From: Prorocentrum cordatum
Taxonomy: Eukaryota > Sar > Dinophyceae > Prorocentrales > Prorocentraceae
Direction: 5' to 3'
Assembly (NCBI GenBank): GCA_963575745.1
Contig: CAUYUJ010022392.1
Location: 1,437,664-1,501,663 of the forward strand
Length of the DNA stretch: 64,000 nt
Every line of letters begins with the position of its first letter. Position 1 is the first letter of the stretch. The translations under genes and the position numbers were made by a program. Below the pieces are notes generated by a model. It saw nothing but the letters and a program-made list of their open reading frames with translations. It made no database searches and had not been told where the DNA came from. Below are positions 41,764-52,915 of the stretch, in pieces.

Positions 41764-42070
41764 AAGGAGGAGGAGGCGGAGGAGGAGGACCAGTGGAAAA
41801 CCAAGACTCATCAACGATGTTGGAATACATCCTCCCTCCGAATTCCCTCCTCACAGGCCCCATACATGGGCTCCTTTCCACTGAGGGAACTGCCTCGCTG
41901 GGAGACAACCGTTTCAAAACCCTGGAACGCCATGAATCAACATGACTGTTGCGTCTTGACGATTCTGAACCGTGCCAAAATATCTTTCCTGGGATTTTAA
42001 CACCGCGAATCAACGTAACTGTTCCGCCCTTACAATCCAGAGTCCTTCCAGAACACCATTTTTGGCACGC
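41764..42070. repeat. Dispersed repeat family 2, copy B, with GGA tract
   Basis: A short GGA tract (41764-41788) followed by sequence matching 18589-18960, including CTCATCAACGATGTTGGAATAC. Confidence 0.8.
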
Positions 42071-42187
42071 TGACCATGGTAACCCGTGAAACTCTTGCAA
42101 CTGTTTAAAACACATGTGCGGGGCGCTCAGGCGGGAACCACATTTTGGAGGGCGGTGTTGACAAGGACAGGGGCGGGTAAACCAAAC

Positions 42188-42656
42188 CCCAGGTCCGGGC
42201 CGGGTCCGGGCCGGGACGCCGGGTCCGGGCCGGGTCCAGGCCGGGTCTGGGTCTTGGCCGCTATAGTGGCCGGGCCGGGTCTGGGTCCGGGCCCCGGGCC
42301 GGGTCCGGGCCGGGTCCGGGCCGGGTCCGGGTCCGGGCCGGGTCCGGGCGGCCGGGTCCGGGCCGGGTCCGGGTCCGGGCCGGGTCTGGGCTTGGTCCGG
42401 ACCATGTCCGGGCCGTCCGGGCCGGGTCTGGGCCGGGTCCGGGTCCGGGCCGGGTCCGGGCCGGGTCCGGGCCGGGTCCGGGCCGGGTCCGGGTCGGGGT
42501 CCGGGCTGGGTCCGGGCCGGGTCCGGGCCGGGTCCGGGCCGGGTCCGGGCCGGGTCCGGGCCGGGTCTGGGTCCGGGCCGGGTCCGGGCCGGCTCCGGGC
42601 CGGGTCCAGGTCCGGGCCGAGCCTGGGCACCGGGTCTGGGCCGGGTCCGGGCCGCC
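42188..42656. repeat. GC-rich minisatellite GGTCCGGGCCG
   Basis: Units of 11-12 bp for about 470 bp. All frames are open and give Arg-Pro-Gly-Pro-type peptides. The sequence GGCCCGGACC is self-complementary, so strong secondary structure is expected. Confidence 0.95.
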
Positions 42657-42889
42657 ATGATGTCGCTCAAAAGCCCCCAAGAATTCTCGAAGAAGCACCC
42701 AGGAAGCTTCAAAACTGTTCCCGCGAGGCCCCCGCGGAAACCTCAAGACACCCGAACCAGCATCCAACAAGCCTTTGACCCACATCCCAAACATAGTGGC
42801 GGGATGGGCCGAAGGCCACTGGATCCGCCGCCTCTTGTTCATTTATCACGGCGGTGCCTGCATAAACCGGATGATAATTCATGATTTTG

Positions 42890-43640
42890 GCCTCTTCGGG
42901 CCTGCCCCGAGTACCTCTTTGAAGGCTTCTTGGGCCGTCTTGGAGGCCTCTTGGAAGCCTTTTGGACCGTCTTCGGACATCTTGAGGCCCTCTTGGGCCG
43001 ACCTGGTGGTTGTCTAGCTGACTTGGAGGAATCCTGCACCCTCCCGGGCCGTCTGGAAAGCCATCTTGGACCATCTACGGCCCGAAAACCGACCCGTATG
43101 TTGAGGGCGTTTTTCGAGAGGCCAGCGCGCTCGGCGAAGCCCCAAGGGGATTTTCCTTTGGAGAAGAACCAAAACCACGGCTTCAGACGTATAGCACGCC
43201 AGGATGTTGGCATTTACTTCTATCGGCTTTCCGACGGCCCAAAGGGGCCCAACCGCCCCCGCAAATCGTCTCAATATCGGCCAAGAGGCCTCCAAGATAG
43301 CCCCAGAACGGCCCAAGAGGCCCCCAAGACGGCCCCTTGAGAGCTCCAAGACGGCCCAAGAGGTTTCCAAGACGCCCGAATTGGGCCTCCGAGACGGCCC
43401 TGATGCATCCAAAGGGGGGCCCAAGTCGGTGCAGATATGGCCCCAAGACGGCTCCCGACGGCGTCAGACGGGCCACGAACGCGGTAAAACGGCCACAGAC
43501 GCCCCCACGAAAACCGCAAAGGCCCCTGGGAGGCCCCCAAAAGGCCCCCACGAGGCCTCCAAGGGCCCCCAAGAAGCTCCCAGGAGGCCCCACGAGTGCC
43601 CCAAGAGGCTCCCAAGATGCCGCCTCCTCCTCCTCCTCCT
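42890..43640. repeat. Degenerate GGCCTCTTGG repeat in opposed orientations
   Basis: From 42890 to about 43080 the motif reads GGCCGTCTTGGAGGCCTCTTGG. From about 43255 to 43620 it reads as the reverse complement (CCAAGAGGCC, CCAAGACGGCC). The ~170-bp centre (43085-43250) is unique. No gene supported. Confidence 0.7.
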
Positions 43641-43651
43641 CCTCCTCCTCC

Positions 43652-43685
<34 letters not shown>

Positions 43686-43690
43686 CCTCT
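43619..43690. repeat. (CCT)n then (CAT)n microsatellite
   Basis: A CCT array switches directly to CAT repeats. Confidence 0.95.
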
Positions 43691-43919
43691 TTCGGCATCC
43701 CCTCGAAAGCGTTTTTCCATATTTTCGCGTGGCGGAGTGCTCAGGTGGGACAACAGCGGGTGGACCACAGCTTTCAATCCCGTCAGCTCGATAGATCCCG
43801 CCGCCCACCACAGATTTGTTCACGAATTTACCCTTTCTCTGGGATGCAAAAAACAGTCGGACAAGGTCTGATTATTGTTCTGTGGTCACGTGGCTTCCAG
43901 GAGCTCCGCCATGGAGGGC

Positions 43920-44275
<356 letters not shown>

Positions 44276-44313
44276 CCTTCCTCCCCGGATCCTCCCTTTC
44301 ATCCTCCCCCCAG

Positions 44314-44415
44314 TGTTCCCCCAAAAAATTCCACAACGGCTGGGGGGACGCGTAATCCGATAGCGTTCCCCCCAGAATTTCCACAGCGGCTGGGGGGGAC
44401 ACATTATCCGATAGC
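44314..44415. repeat. 51-bp tandem duplication
   Basis: Two units starting GTTCCCCC at 44314 and 44365, each with CCACARCGGCTGGGGGGA and ending CCGATAGC. Confidence 0.85.
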
Positions 44416-45254
44416 TTGGCCAAGCTAGGGTCCAACGTTTGACCACAGAGGCGTTCCCCAACAAGCAGGGGGGCGGCGGTAATTGGCTGTGTGCGTCTTC
44501 GATGATGATGTTGATGATGATATGATGTGATCGTGTGGCGGTGACGATTGGGAAAGGTGAAGCCGCTCCCGCTTCGGACATCGAAGGGCAGCGTGTCCAT
44601 GTGATCGCTGGCAAAGAATACGTAGCACCCCGCAATTGCGGATAAGAGTGAGGGGGCGGGCGCGGGCGACGCGGGCGTCGTCGAGCCGGCGGACCTCGTG
44701 GCCCCCACCTTCCCTTCGATGACGCTCTCCTCCTCCTCCTCCTCCTCCTCCTCCTCCTCCTCCTCCTTCTCTTCCTCGTCCTCGTCCTCATCGTCATCGT
44801 CATCCTCCTCCTCCACCTCGTCCTCCTCCTCCTCCTCTTGTTCCTCGTCCTCCCTCTCCCCCCCTCGTCCTTCCATCATCGTCCTCCCATTGTCGTCCAT
44901 CATCATCATCCTCCCCCTCCTCCCCCTCCTCCCCCTCCTCGTGCTCCTCCTCCCCTTCCTCCCCCTCCTCCCCCTCCTCGTCCACCTGCTCCTCTTTCTC
45001 CACATTCTCCTTACATCCTCTCTTCTTCCGCGTCCTCCTCGTCCCCTGTTTACTCCTCCTGCCTCCCCCTCCTTTCCCAAGATAACGGCAACGCAATCCT
45101 TTTTTCCACTTTATGCTCCCCGACTTCTCTGATCAAGGCAACTCGCCAGGGCAAAATTGCTGGACGGGCTGGTGTGGATGCGCGGGGCTTGAAGAGGTCG
45201 TTGCGGGCTCAGACGGCATGCAAAAATCCGCCGCCGCGCTTGTGCGGCATTGGT
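44416..45254. repeat. Mostly TCC-rich microsatellite with short unique spacers
   Basis: The TCC/TCG array covers about 44728-45070. The spacers 44416-44727 and 45071-45254 show no recognisable gene. Confidence 0.8.
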
Positions 45255-45640
45255 TTGTTCAGTGAACGTGGTTTAGGTCGCGGGTGGGTCGCGGGCTCTC
45301 CACCTCCACCTGGAAGGAATGCAAAAGCAGCCCGCCGCAGGCGCCGAAACAATTGGTTTGCATGCCCGCCGCAGGCGCCGAAAAAATTGTTCATACCCTG
45401 AACGTGGTCGCGGGTGGGCCGCGGGCTCTCCACCTGAAGCGAATGCAAAAGATGCCCGCCGCAGGCCCCGAAAAATGTGGTTTGTATCTTGAACGTGGTT
45501 TAGGTCGCGGGTTGGTCGCGAGTTGGTCGCGGGGTGGGTCGCGGGCTCTCCACCCGAAATGCACCCCCCCCAAAAAAAAAACACCGCAGGCGCCGAAAAT
45601 TGTGGTTTGTACCTTGAACGTGGTTCGGGTCGAAAGTCTA
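45255..45640. repeat. Degenerate ~90-135-bp tandem repeat
   Basis: Units marked by TTGAACGTGG at about 45263, 45399, 45491 and 45616 and by CCCGCCGCAGGCGCCGAAA. Each also carries GGGTCGCGGGCTCTCCACC. Confidence 0.8.
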
Positions 45641-46055
45641 GTGGGTCGCGGGTGGGTCGCGGGGTGGGTCGCGGGTGGGTCGCGGGTGGGTCGCGGGTGG
45701 GTCGCGCGGGTGGGTCGGGTGGGTCGCGGGTGAGTCGCGGGTGGGTCGCGGATGGGTCGCGGGGTGGGTCGTGGGGCGGGTCGCGGGGTGGGTCGCGGGT
45801 GGGTCGCGGGGTGGGTCGCGGGTGGGTCGCGGGGTGGGTCGCGGGGTGGGTCGCGGGGTGGGTCGCGGGGTGGTTCGCGGGGTGGGTCGCAGGCGGGTCG
45901 CGGGTGGGTCGCGGGTGGGTCGCGGGGTGGGTCGCGGGGTGGGTCGCGGGTGGGTCGCGGGGCGGGTTGCGGGTGGGACGACGACAACAAACAACAACAA
46001 CAACAACAACAACAACAAAAACAACAACAAACAACAACAAACAACAACAACAATA
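45641..46055. repeat. GTGGGTCGCGG minisatellite then (CAA)n
   Basis: About 28 units of 11-12 bp up to 45975, apparently expanded from part of the preceding tandem repeat, followed by (CAA)n at 45984-46055. Confidence 0.95.
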
Positions 46056-46273
46056 ATCCGCACCGCGGAATCCCACTTCAGCCACGCACCCAGGGACAGT
46101 GAATGCCGTTCGGCCCCCTCGCTCTGATAAGAGACGATCACATCGAATGGATGGGCGCGCCTGTGTGTTCTCCCAGGTCCGCGTGGAATGAATCAAAAAC
46201 CAAGGCCGCAACCATGTGTGCAGCGAGCGGCGCCGAAGCGGAAACGCCACCATGTTCGCGCGCCGTGCCGACA

Positions 46274-48719
46274 TCAGGCGGCGTTCTTCAAGCTGTCCCC
46301 CAGAAGGGAGGCCTTGCTCATGAAGTTTGCGAAGTCGAAGTCCGACGACGGCGCCCGAGCATCATTTACATCCTTCATCTTCTTTGTGCCTTTTGGCGTG
46401 AGGCCCAAGCGTGATTGGAGCTCCTGGTAAACAGCGTCTTTGTGTTCGGCAGGCACCTGGTGCATTTGCACCGCGGACCCTCCGTGTTGGAGCGTGCCGA
46501 AGCCAGCGGCGTCGGCGAACCGAATCATCAGGCGCATGGAACTCTCGATGACCTCTGGGGTGGCCCCAGTGAACGAGGACTTGTTCTTGGCAGCCGCGTA
46601 CGGGTTCTGAGCGCTGCTCAGGATAGACACCAGGATCCTCTTCTTGAGCCCAGGCTCCTCCTCGAAACTGTCCTCCGCCAGCGGGGCCTCAGTGCGCATC
46701 CTTTTACGAGAGCCTCCAGTTCCCGCTGCTGCCTCGTCTGCGGCCGGGGGCGCGGCTTGCGTGAGCCCCGACGCTGTCGCGGCCGAAGCGCCAAGCTGGC
46801 TCGGCGGGCCCACGGGCGGAGGGGCGCCCACCTGCGACGCTGGCACGCTCTGGCCGCGCACCTCGGCGACGAGAGGGGCCTCCAGAGCGCGGAGCTGGTC
46901 AAGATCCACCGGCTTGCCGTCGAGCATGTCCTTCAAGCCTTGGCGGATCTGATCGGCCACGCCCTGGTCCCCCTCCTCGCGCGCGCCCGCAGCGCCCTCG
47001 GGCGCCAACTCGCGCAGGTCGCGGAGGACGACGCTGGGGTCCCACTTCATCATGCAGTTGGCGGCTCTCACGAAGCTCTCGCTGTCGGCCGCGTACGCAG
47101 CCGCAGCGACGCGACCGTCTGCGACGAGGAGGAAGCCCATGTGCGTCAGAATGACGTAATCCAGCTGCAAAGCCCTGATGTCGGCGTCGGTGGTGAAGGG
47201 GTTCTGCGCGAAAGCTTTGACGTTCCAAGTGTTGGCGATGCGCTGCAAGGTCAGCATGGGGTTCACCTTAGACACGATATCATGCCCTACGAGCCTTTCC
47301 GCAGACGCGAGGGCGGGGGGCGGCATGGATGCGAAGCGCGCGCGGGCCTCCATGAAGTCTCCGGTTACCTCCTTGGCGCGCACCGTCATCTGGAAGTTCT
47401 TGGCAAACCAGTCCCCCAACGCCACGGCGGCGTCAACTGATGGCCGCGTCACCTCGGGGGGAATGTGGGACGGGTCCAAGTCGTCCAATAGGGCATCGAT
47501 GTTCGCGTGGGCACGCTTTCCCAAACATTCCACAATCACCTCCCCAGTCATCTCCTGTACCTGGTTATCACTCTTGCCAGCCTTCCCCAGGAGGAATCCC
47601 ACCACTTTCTCCCCCACGTCGATCGGCGGGATGAACTGGGGCGTCCGCGTCATGTCCTTCCGGACGGCGGAATATCCGCTGTCCTCGTTATCCCCTTTGG
47701 ACGCCCGGGCCTCGCCGCGGGCGAAATCGGCAGACTTGTTGAACTCGGTGCGGAAGTGCCCCATTGACTTCTGGGGCCCAGGGCAGGAAGTGCGTCCCGC
47801 GAGCTCTGGAGAAGCGGTCGCTCGAGCCCCTCTCGCCACGGCGCTCCTTGCCCTTCGGGAACAGGAGAGACGAGACCAGCATGACCCCCCTCCCCCCCAG
47901 CGCTTCCACGACGTCGTCGTAGGTCATATCGTTGAAGTAATTCGGGTCGCTATCCAGAATCCGGGCAAGCTGCGGCGGGGGCAAGTCGGGCAAGATCTCG
48001 TTGACCACCGCGATGAAGTGGCCCACGAGGAAGCGCATCATGCCCGCTGTTGAGTCTGGTTTATGCGCCTGGTCATAAGCCTCTTCGACGTGCATCATGA
48101 CTGCCCCGCGCAAGTGCGGGCTCCTGACGCGGAACCTGTTTTGGCTCTTGCCGGGGTGATTCTTGTAGAGGTCGTGGTCGTGGATTTGGTTGAGGTCATC
48201 AATGTCGCCGCCAGGCCCACTGTCGAACGTCTGGGGCAGCCACGTCTTCCCCTCGTGCAGCGCCAGGAACGCGGCATCCTCTTGCGCCTGCGTGAACCCT
48301 CCAAGGCCAATGAAGGTGCCATTGTTGAAAATGGAATCCTTCTCTGGCTTCTTTTCTGGTTTGGGTTCGGTCTCCGGGTCTCGCCCATGCCTCTCGAGAG
48401 CGGCATCGTACCTCCGCTTGGCGCGGGCCTCTCTCACCTGGTCGTAGTAGGACAAGATCTGAACGTCGAGCCACAAGGCAATGGACTTGCCATCTCCCGG
48501 CTCGCCGTGCTGCAGCATGAGCAGGTTGCAGTGGCGCGCAAGGATCCCGCCGTACTTGAGCTGGACGGCGCCCAACGTCGTCGCAATGAGGAGCAGGATG
48601 TGGACGTGCACGCAGGAGGGGTGCAGCGACGTCGCCTTCCCCAGCGCAGTCGCGATGGCCCACATCAGCGGCGACGCGCGCCGCGCGACCTCCTCGGGAA
48701 ATGGGTTTTGACTCTCCAT
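46274..48719 (-). pseudogene. P-loop (primase/helicase-like) protein gene with one frameshift
   Basis: Frame one runs from ATG 48719 (MESQNPFPEEVARRASPLMW) to about 47770 and includes LLMLQHGEPGDGKSIALWLD, a Walker A type loop, and further blocks FIGLGGFTQAQEDAAF and MMHVEEAYDQAH where an acidic Walker B-like site may lie. The frame then shifts by one near 47765-47800: RARGTHFLPWAPE continues as MGHFRTEFNKSADFARGEA in the 47839-46274 frame, which ends after a Gln/Ala/Pro linker and a C-terminal helical block. The overall layout recalls DUF3987-type proteins of mobile elements, but this is a weak resemblance. Neither half alone looks complete, so the shift is either a mutation or an assembly error. 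Confidence 0.45.
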
Positions 48720-49560
48720 TAGGCGATAGGCTGCTCGGATCCCCCCCTTGGTGAGCGCGGGGGGTAGCGCGCCCTCCGCGGGGCGGGCGATTCGACGGGC
48801 GCCCTTCCCCGCCCCGGCGACGCCCGCAATGTGGAAGCACAGCGCGAACATCAATGCGCTGGCAGGCGGCGCGGCGGCCAGCAGCGCGGGCCTAGCAGGG
48901 GCGGGCGGGCGGCGCGGCCAGCGGGCGGCACGCCGCGCAGACTCGGTCGATAAGGTCTGCGGCGGCGAGAGAGCTTGCCGCGGGCGGGCTCGGAGGGGCC
49001 CCGCGGGGGGCGCGGATGCCGCGGGCCAGTTCGCCGAATCGAATAAACGAAATGCCCAGTGGCGCCGCTCCTGGGCCTCGTCAAGAGCCGCCAGATTTTC
49101 CTTCGGGCGGCCAAATGCATTGCTGGGACGGCGCGCCCTCGCGCACGCGGCCGAGGGGGGCGACGGGCGGGCCTGCTGGCTCGGCGGGGGAGAACGACTT
49201 GGATTCGGCGATGCATCGACGATGGGTCGGCATGGGCCGCGCGGGGCCCGGGCCCCGATCGGCGACGCAATGGCGACGTGAGGTCGATCGCCCCCGTCTG
49301 CGCAAGCCCCGCCAATCGCCCCCCTCGGCGTCGCTCGGGCCCGCCGCGGCTTCGCGCGGGGGCGGGGCCAAGGCGGGCGCGCAATCGAGGTCGCCTTTGC
49401 GGCCTCGGCTGCCCTGGCCCAGATCACTCCGCTCAAGCCGCCGGGCGCGCGCGCGGGGCCGGCAGGTCAAGGTCGTGCTTCAGGGCCCCGGCGGCGAAGC
49501 GGCGGCGCTTGCTCGCCGCCGCGCGCTGCAGCCGCTCCCCAGACATCAGACAGCCCTAAA
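48720..49560. other. Very GC-rich region upstream of the P-loop gene
   Basis: The minus frame remains open to 49436 but codes only Ala/Arg/Pro-rich sequence, so I do not extend the gene into it. No DinoSL match was seen. Confidence 0.4.
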
Positions 49561-50149
49561 AAAACCAATGCCGCCCAGAACGTCATGGTTTTTAACCAAG
49601 ACAAAGCAGAAAAAACAAGACATTGCAAACAAAACGAGACAACTGTAGTTCTGGTGAAATAGCGTGTCTGTTGTCGTTGGTTCGTTGTGAATATGTTGTG
49701 TGTATGTAGACAGCTTTTCTACTATATGTAAGCGTTGCCAACAACAGACTGTTGTTGCAACCGCGTGCATTGTGAGCTAGGAACTGTGTCGTTGGGCGTT
49801 GGTAGTAACGCCTCTGCGTCTCAAGGGTACCGGAGCACAGGCGGAAGCCTAGAGGATAGTTTGGCGAGTCAGGGCTGGGGGACAGTGCGGACAGAGAATC
49901 CACCAGATACGCACGCGGGATGACGATGATTGTTTAGGCAAGGCAAACAGTTCTGGATCATCGAAAAAATGCACGCGCGTACGCGACATATGCGTTGCAA
50001 CAACAACGCAATCTCTTCTCATCCTGGGATGGAAGCTTCGCCCCGAAGGGCGGTGCCCCGAAGGGCGACCGCATGTAGAAAAATATGGGCCAGGAGCGAC
50101 GAGTCTTAAGGTCTTTACTGTGTTCCTGGCTCTCGTTCCCTCTCTCTCG

Positions 50150-50221
<72 letters not shown>

Positions 50222-50233
50222 CTATCTCTCTCT

Positions 50234-50296
<63 letters not shown>

Positions 50297-52630
50297 TCTC
50301 TCTTCAGTTTTGCACTGTAGCACGCAAGTGTGTAGGGCACCGCTCTCGGACGGGAACGTGCAGGGGCACCGTTCTCGGAAATGTCAAAGGCCTGCAGCCG
50401 GCGCCGCCAGGGGCCCGAGGCCTGAGAAGAAACGCGACCCCAAATCAGCAGGGCGGTCACGGTGGTGAAACATAAGGGTGGTGAAACAAACATCAGATTT
50501 GTATTTATACACATGAATACAACTGTATGCGTACGTACATGTTAAAGTGTATGGAATATATGTGTATACGTATATGTATGGCAGTGTGTTTGTGTTCATG
50601 TATGTGTTGGCGTTGTTATTTACGGTGCTACATTATTATCACACGGTTCCGTATCCATTTTCCAATTATCCTTGCAATCGTTGCCAGGGAAACACTTGCA
50701 AAGCGGAAGTCGAGCAGAAGGGTTGGCGGCGGTGGTCTTCCCCGCCACCGAAAAACACACAATAACGCAATCTGTGTCCACCTCTATTCGCCAAGTATGT
50801 TCGGATCCTTCTCCGTAGTCATCGGGAAATTCGACATGGAATTGTCGAATGCGGTGCCGTGCACGCAACAAAACAAACAACGCAATTTCTATTCATCACC
50901 TCCCCTACTTGTCCTCCTTCTGCCTTGAATTCCTCCCTTTTCCCTCCCTGATTTCCCCAATATCACCCTCAGGAAGGGCGGAAATGCATAACGCGCGGTG
51001 GCGACGCTGTAAGTATTCCCAGACAATGGGCGTCTCGAAAAAATTGAGACAGAGGTGTTACATAGTTTTTGGCCTCTCGGGGCCCTCGCTGGGCGTCGGG
51101 ACCGTCAAACAACCACTCGGGATGAAAAACTAGTCCCAGGGAAGTGGTCGGGAGGTCGGGGGCCCGCGTCTCGAAAAAATTGAGACGTCGGATGTCTGGG
51201 TTTCCAATATGCTCACCGCGTGCTTGGCGATGCAGCCACGTGGGCTGCATGCGCACCTGACGCAAAACAACAATCACGCAATCTCTGCTCCTCTTCGGAA
51301 CGTTAAGTTGGCTACAGAAAGCAGCAGCTGACTGGAAAAAAACAGGTGCCCGTTCCGGCGGGGCCAGCCGACAACGCAATCTCTTATCATTACCCCGTCT
51401 AAATACTATGCCCCTGTCCCTTTCCCCCAGGGGACCAAAACAGCGACCACGCATGGAAATTGTTGATGAAATCGTTCAAGCGCACCGCAGTGGCGATCCC
51501 AGCAATCTTTGCCAGGGCAGCAACAACACAATAGTTGCGAGTGAAACGCTGTGAAACGGTACATGTAAAAGTGCTCTCCATGGAGTCCGTGAGCCCGCGA
51601 TGGGCGCCGCCTGGGCCAGGAGGCCATAGGCCCCCTGTGCCCTCCACACATCAGGCGTCTCGATCTTTCGAATTGTTATTTGACGGCCCCGAGGGCCTGC
51701 ACGTGAAATCCCACACCAACAAAAATCAGACAATCATGAAATATGGTCGTCTCGATTTTTTCGAGACACCCGATGTGTGGGACGAGCAACAAACAACGCA
51801 ATGCATTCTCATCAAATTTCCCTTCACAGTCCTTCACTCCTTTCTCCGCTACACACCCTCACCCCTTCTAAACTCGGATTGGGCGATGGGCTTCAACCGT
51901 TCACCGTTGCGCAGCGGCCTGCGCATGCGTTGCAGCCACTTCGGTGCCAGAGCAGCGAACAACGCAACGTCTTCTCATCTATTGTCCCCCGCTTCCCTCC
52001 TCCTCTCCCACATCCCGCTTCCCTCCTCCTCCCTCCTCCTCCTCTTCTCATCTAACTCGTAGAAGCAACAAGTAAAATCGATGGCCACGCAGCGCAGCTG
52101 CCTCACCGCAGGGGCCGCCTGGAAACCGCTCGGGCACTCCAGACCGACAGAGCATAAATAAATAACAACGCAATCTCGTCTCCCATCTTTTTTTCTCATC
52201 CGTAGAAATCTGCAGCGCTCAGAATTCGCTCATGCTGGCCTCAAGCACCTGGCTGCCCCGCAGCCGGCGCCCGACGAACAACAAATCAACGCAATCTCCG
52301 CTCATCCATTGTGGGCCACATTTACCTTCCCCTGCCCCCAGGAATGTGAACAACAGCGCAATGTCTTCTCACCGCCAGGAAATGCCATGCCAGGGCAATG
52401 CTCACGTCGCAAATGGCACGCGCGCCCCTCGAGGGTGGCCAGCAGCAGCCAACCCGTCGACCATCCAGGTCGTGGGGGTGGAAGGTGGTGGGGGGGGGGG
52501 TGGGAGAGGTGGATCGAATGGGGGTGCTGGAGGGGGCGAGGTAGAGGAGGAGTCGGCAAAACAAGCAATCTCTTCTGACAAGCAGCGCAATCTCTTATTC
52601 AACTGTTTTTTTTTGTGTTGGTGTTGTGTG
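49561..52630. repeat. Region with a recurring ~20-nt motif
   Basis: The motif ACAACGCAATCTCTTCTCAT (allowing a few changes) recurs at about 50004, 50765, 50877, 51274, 51371, 51796, 51959, 52166, 52289, 52350 and 52582, always on the plus strand, with 100-750 bp of mostly unrelated sequence between. A diverged copy of the 2637-2806 repeat lies at 51058-51150. No gene recognised. Confidence 0.65.
50141..50311. repeat. (TC)n microsatellite
   Basis: Two long TC tracts separated by TTTTTCTATC near 50217-50226. Confidence 0.95.
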
Positions 52631-52915
52631 CCGTTTTGCACATAAGCATTGTTGTTTGTTTGATGTGCCTCCGCATTGCACATATCGTCAATAGTTTGTG
52701 TGCGTTGTGATTCGATAAGTGCGTTTGGCAGTCAAGTAGCCCCGCTGTTGTTGCAAACCCCTTTCCTTGTTGAGCACATGCGGTGCGCAGTAATTTTCTT
52801 TTGTCACGAACAGGAGGTGACGCGCCAAGGGAGCAGATTTGAAGAGCCCGCACGCGACGCAAACATTACACGCGCACACGTGCTCAAGATCTTCCCCACC
52901 AGAGGCGCACTGCGA

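Noticed and set aside
42188-42656. Proline-rich structural protein gene
   Set aside because: All six frames are open because of the 11-12 bp repeat; there is no non-repeat coding context.
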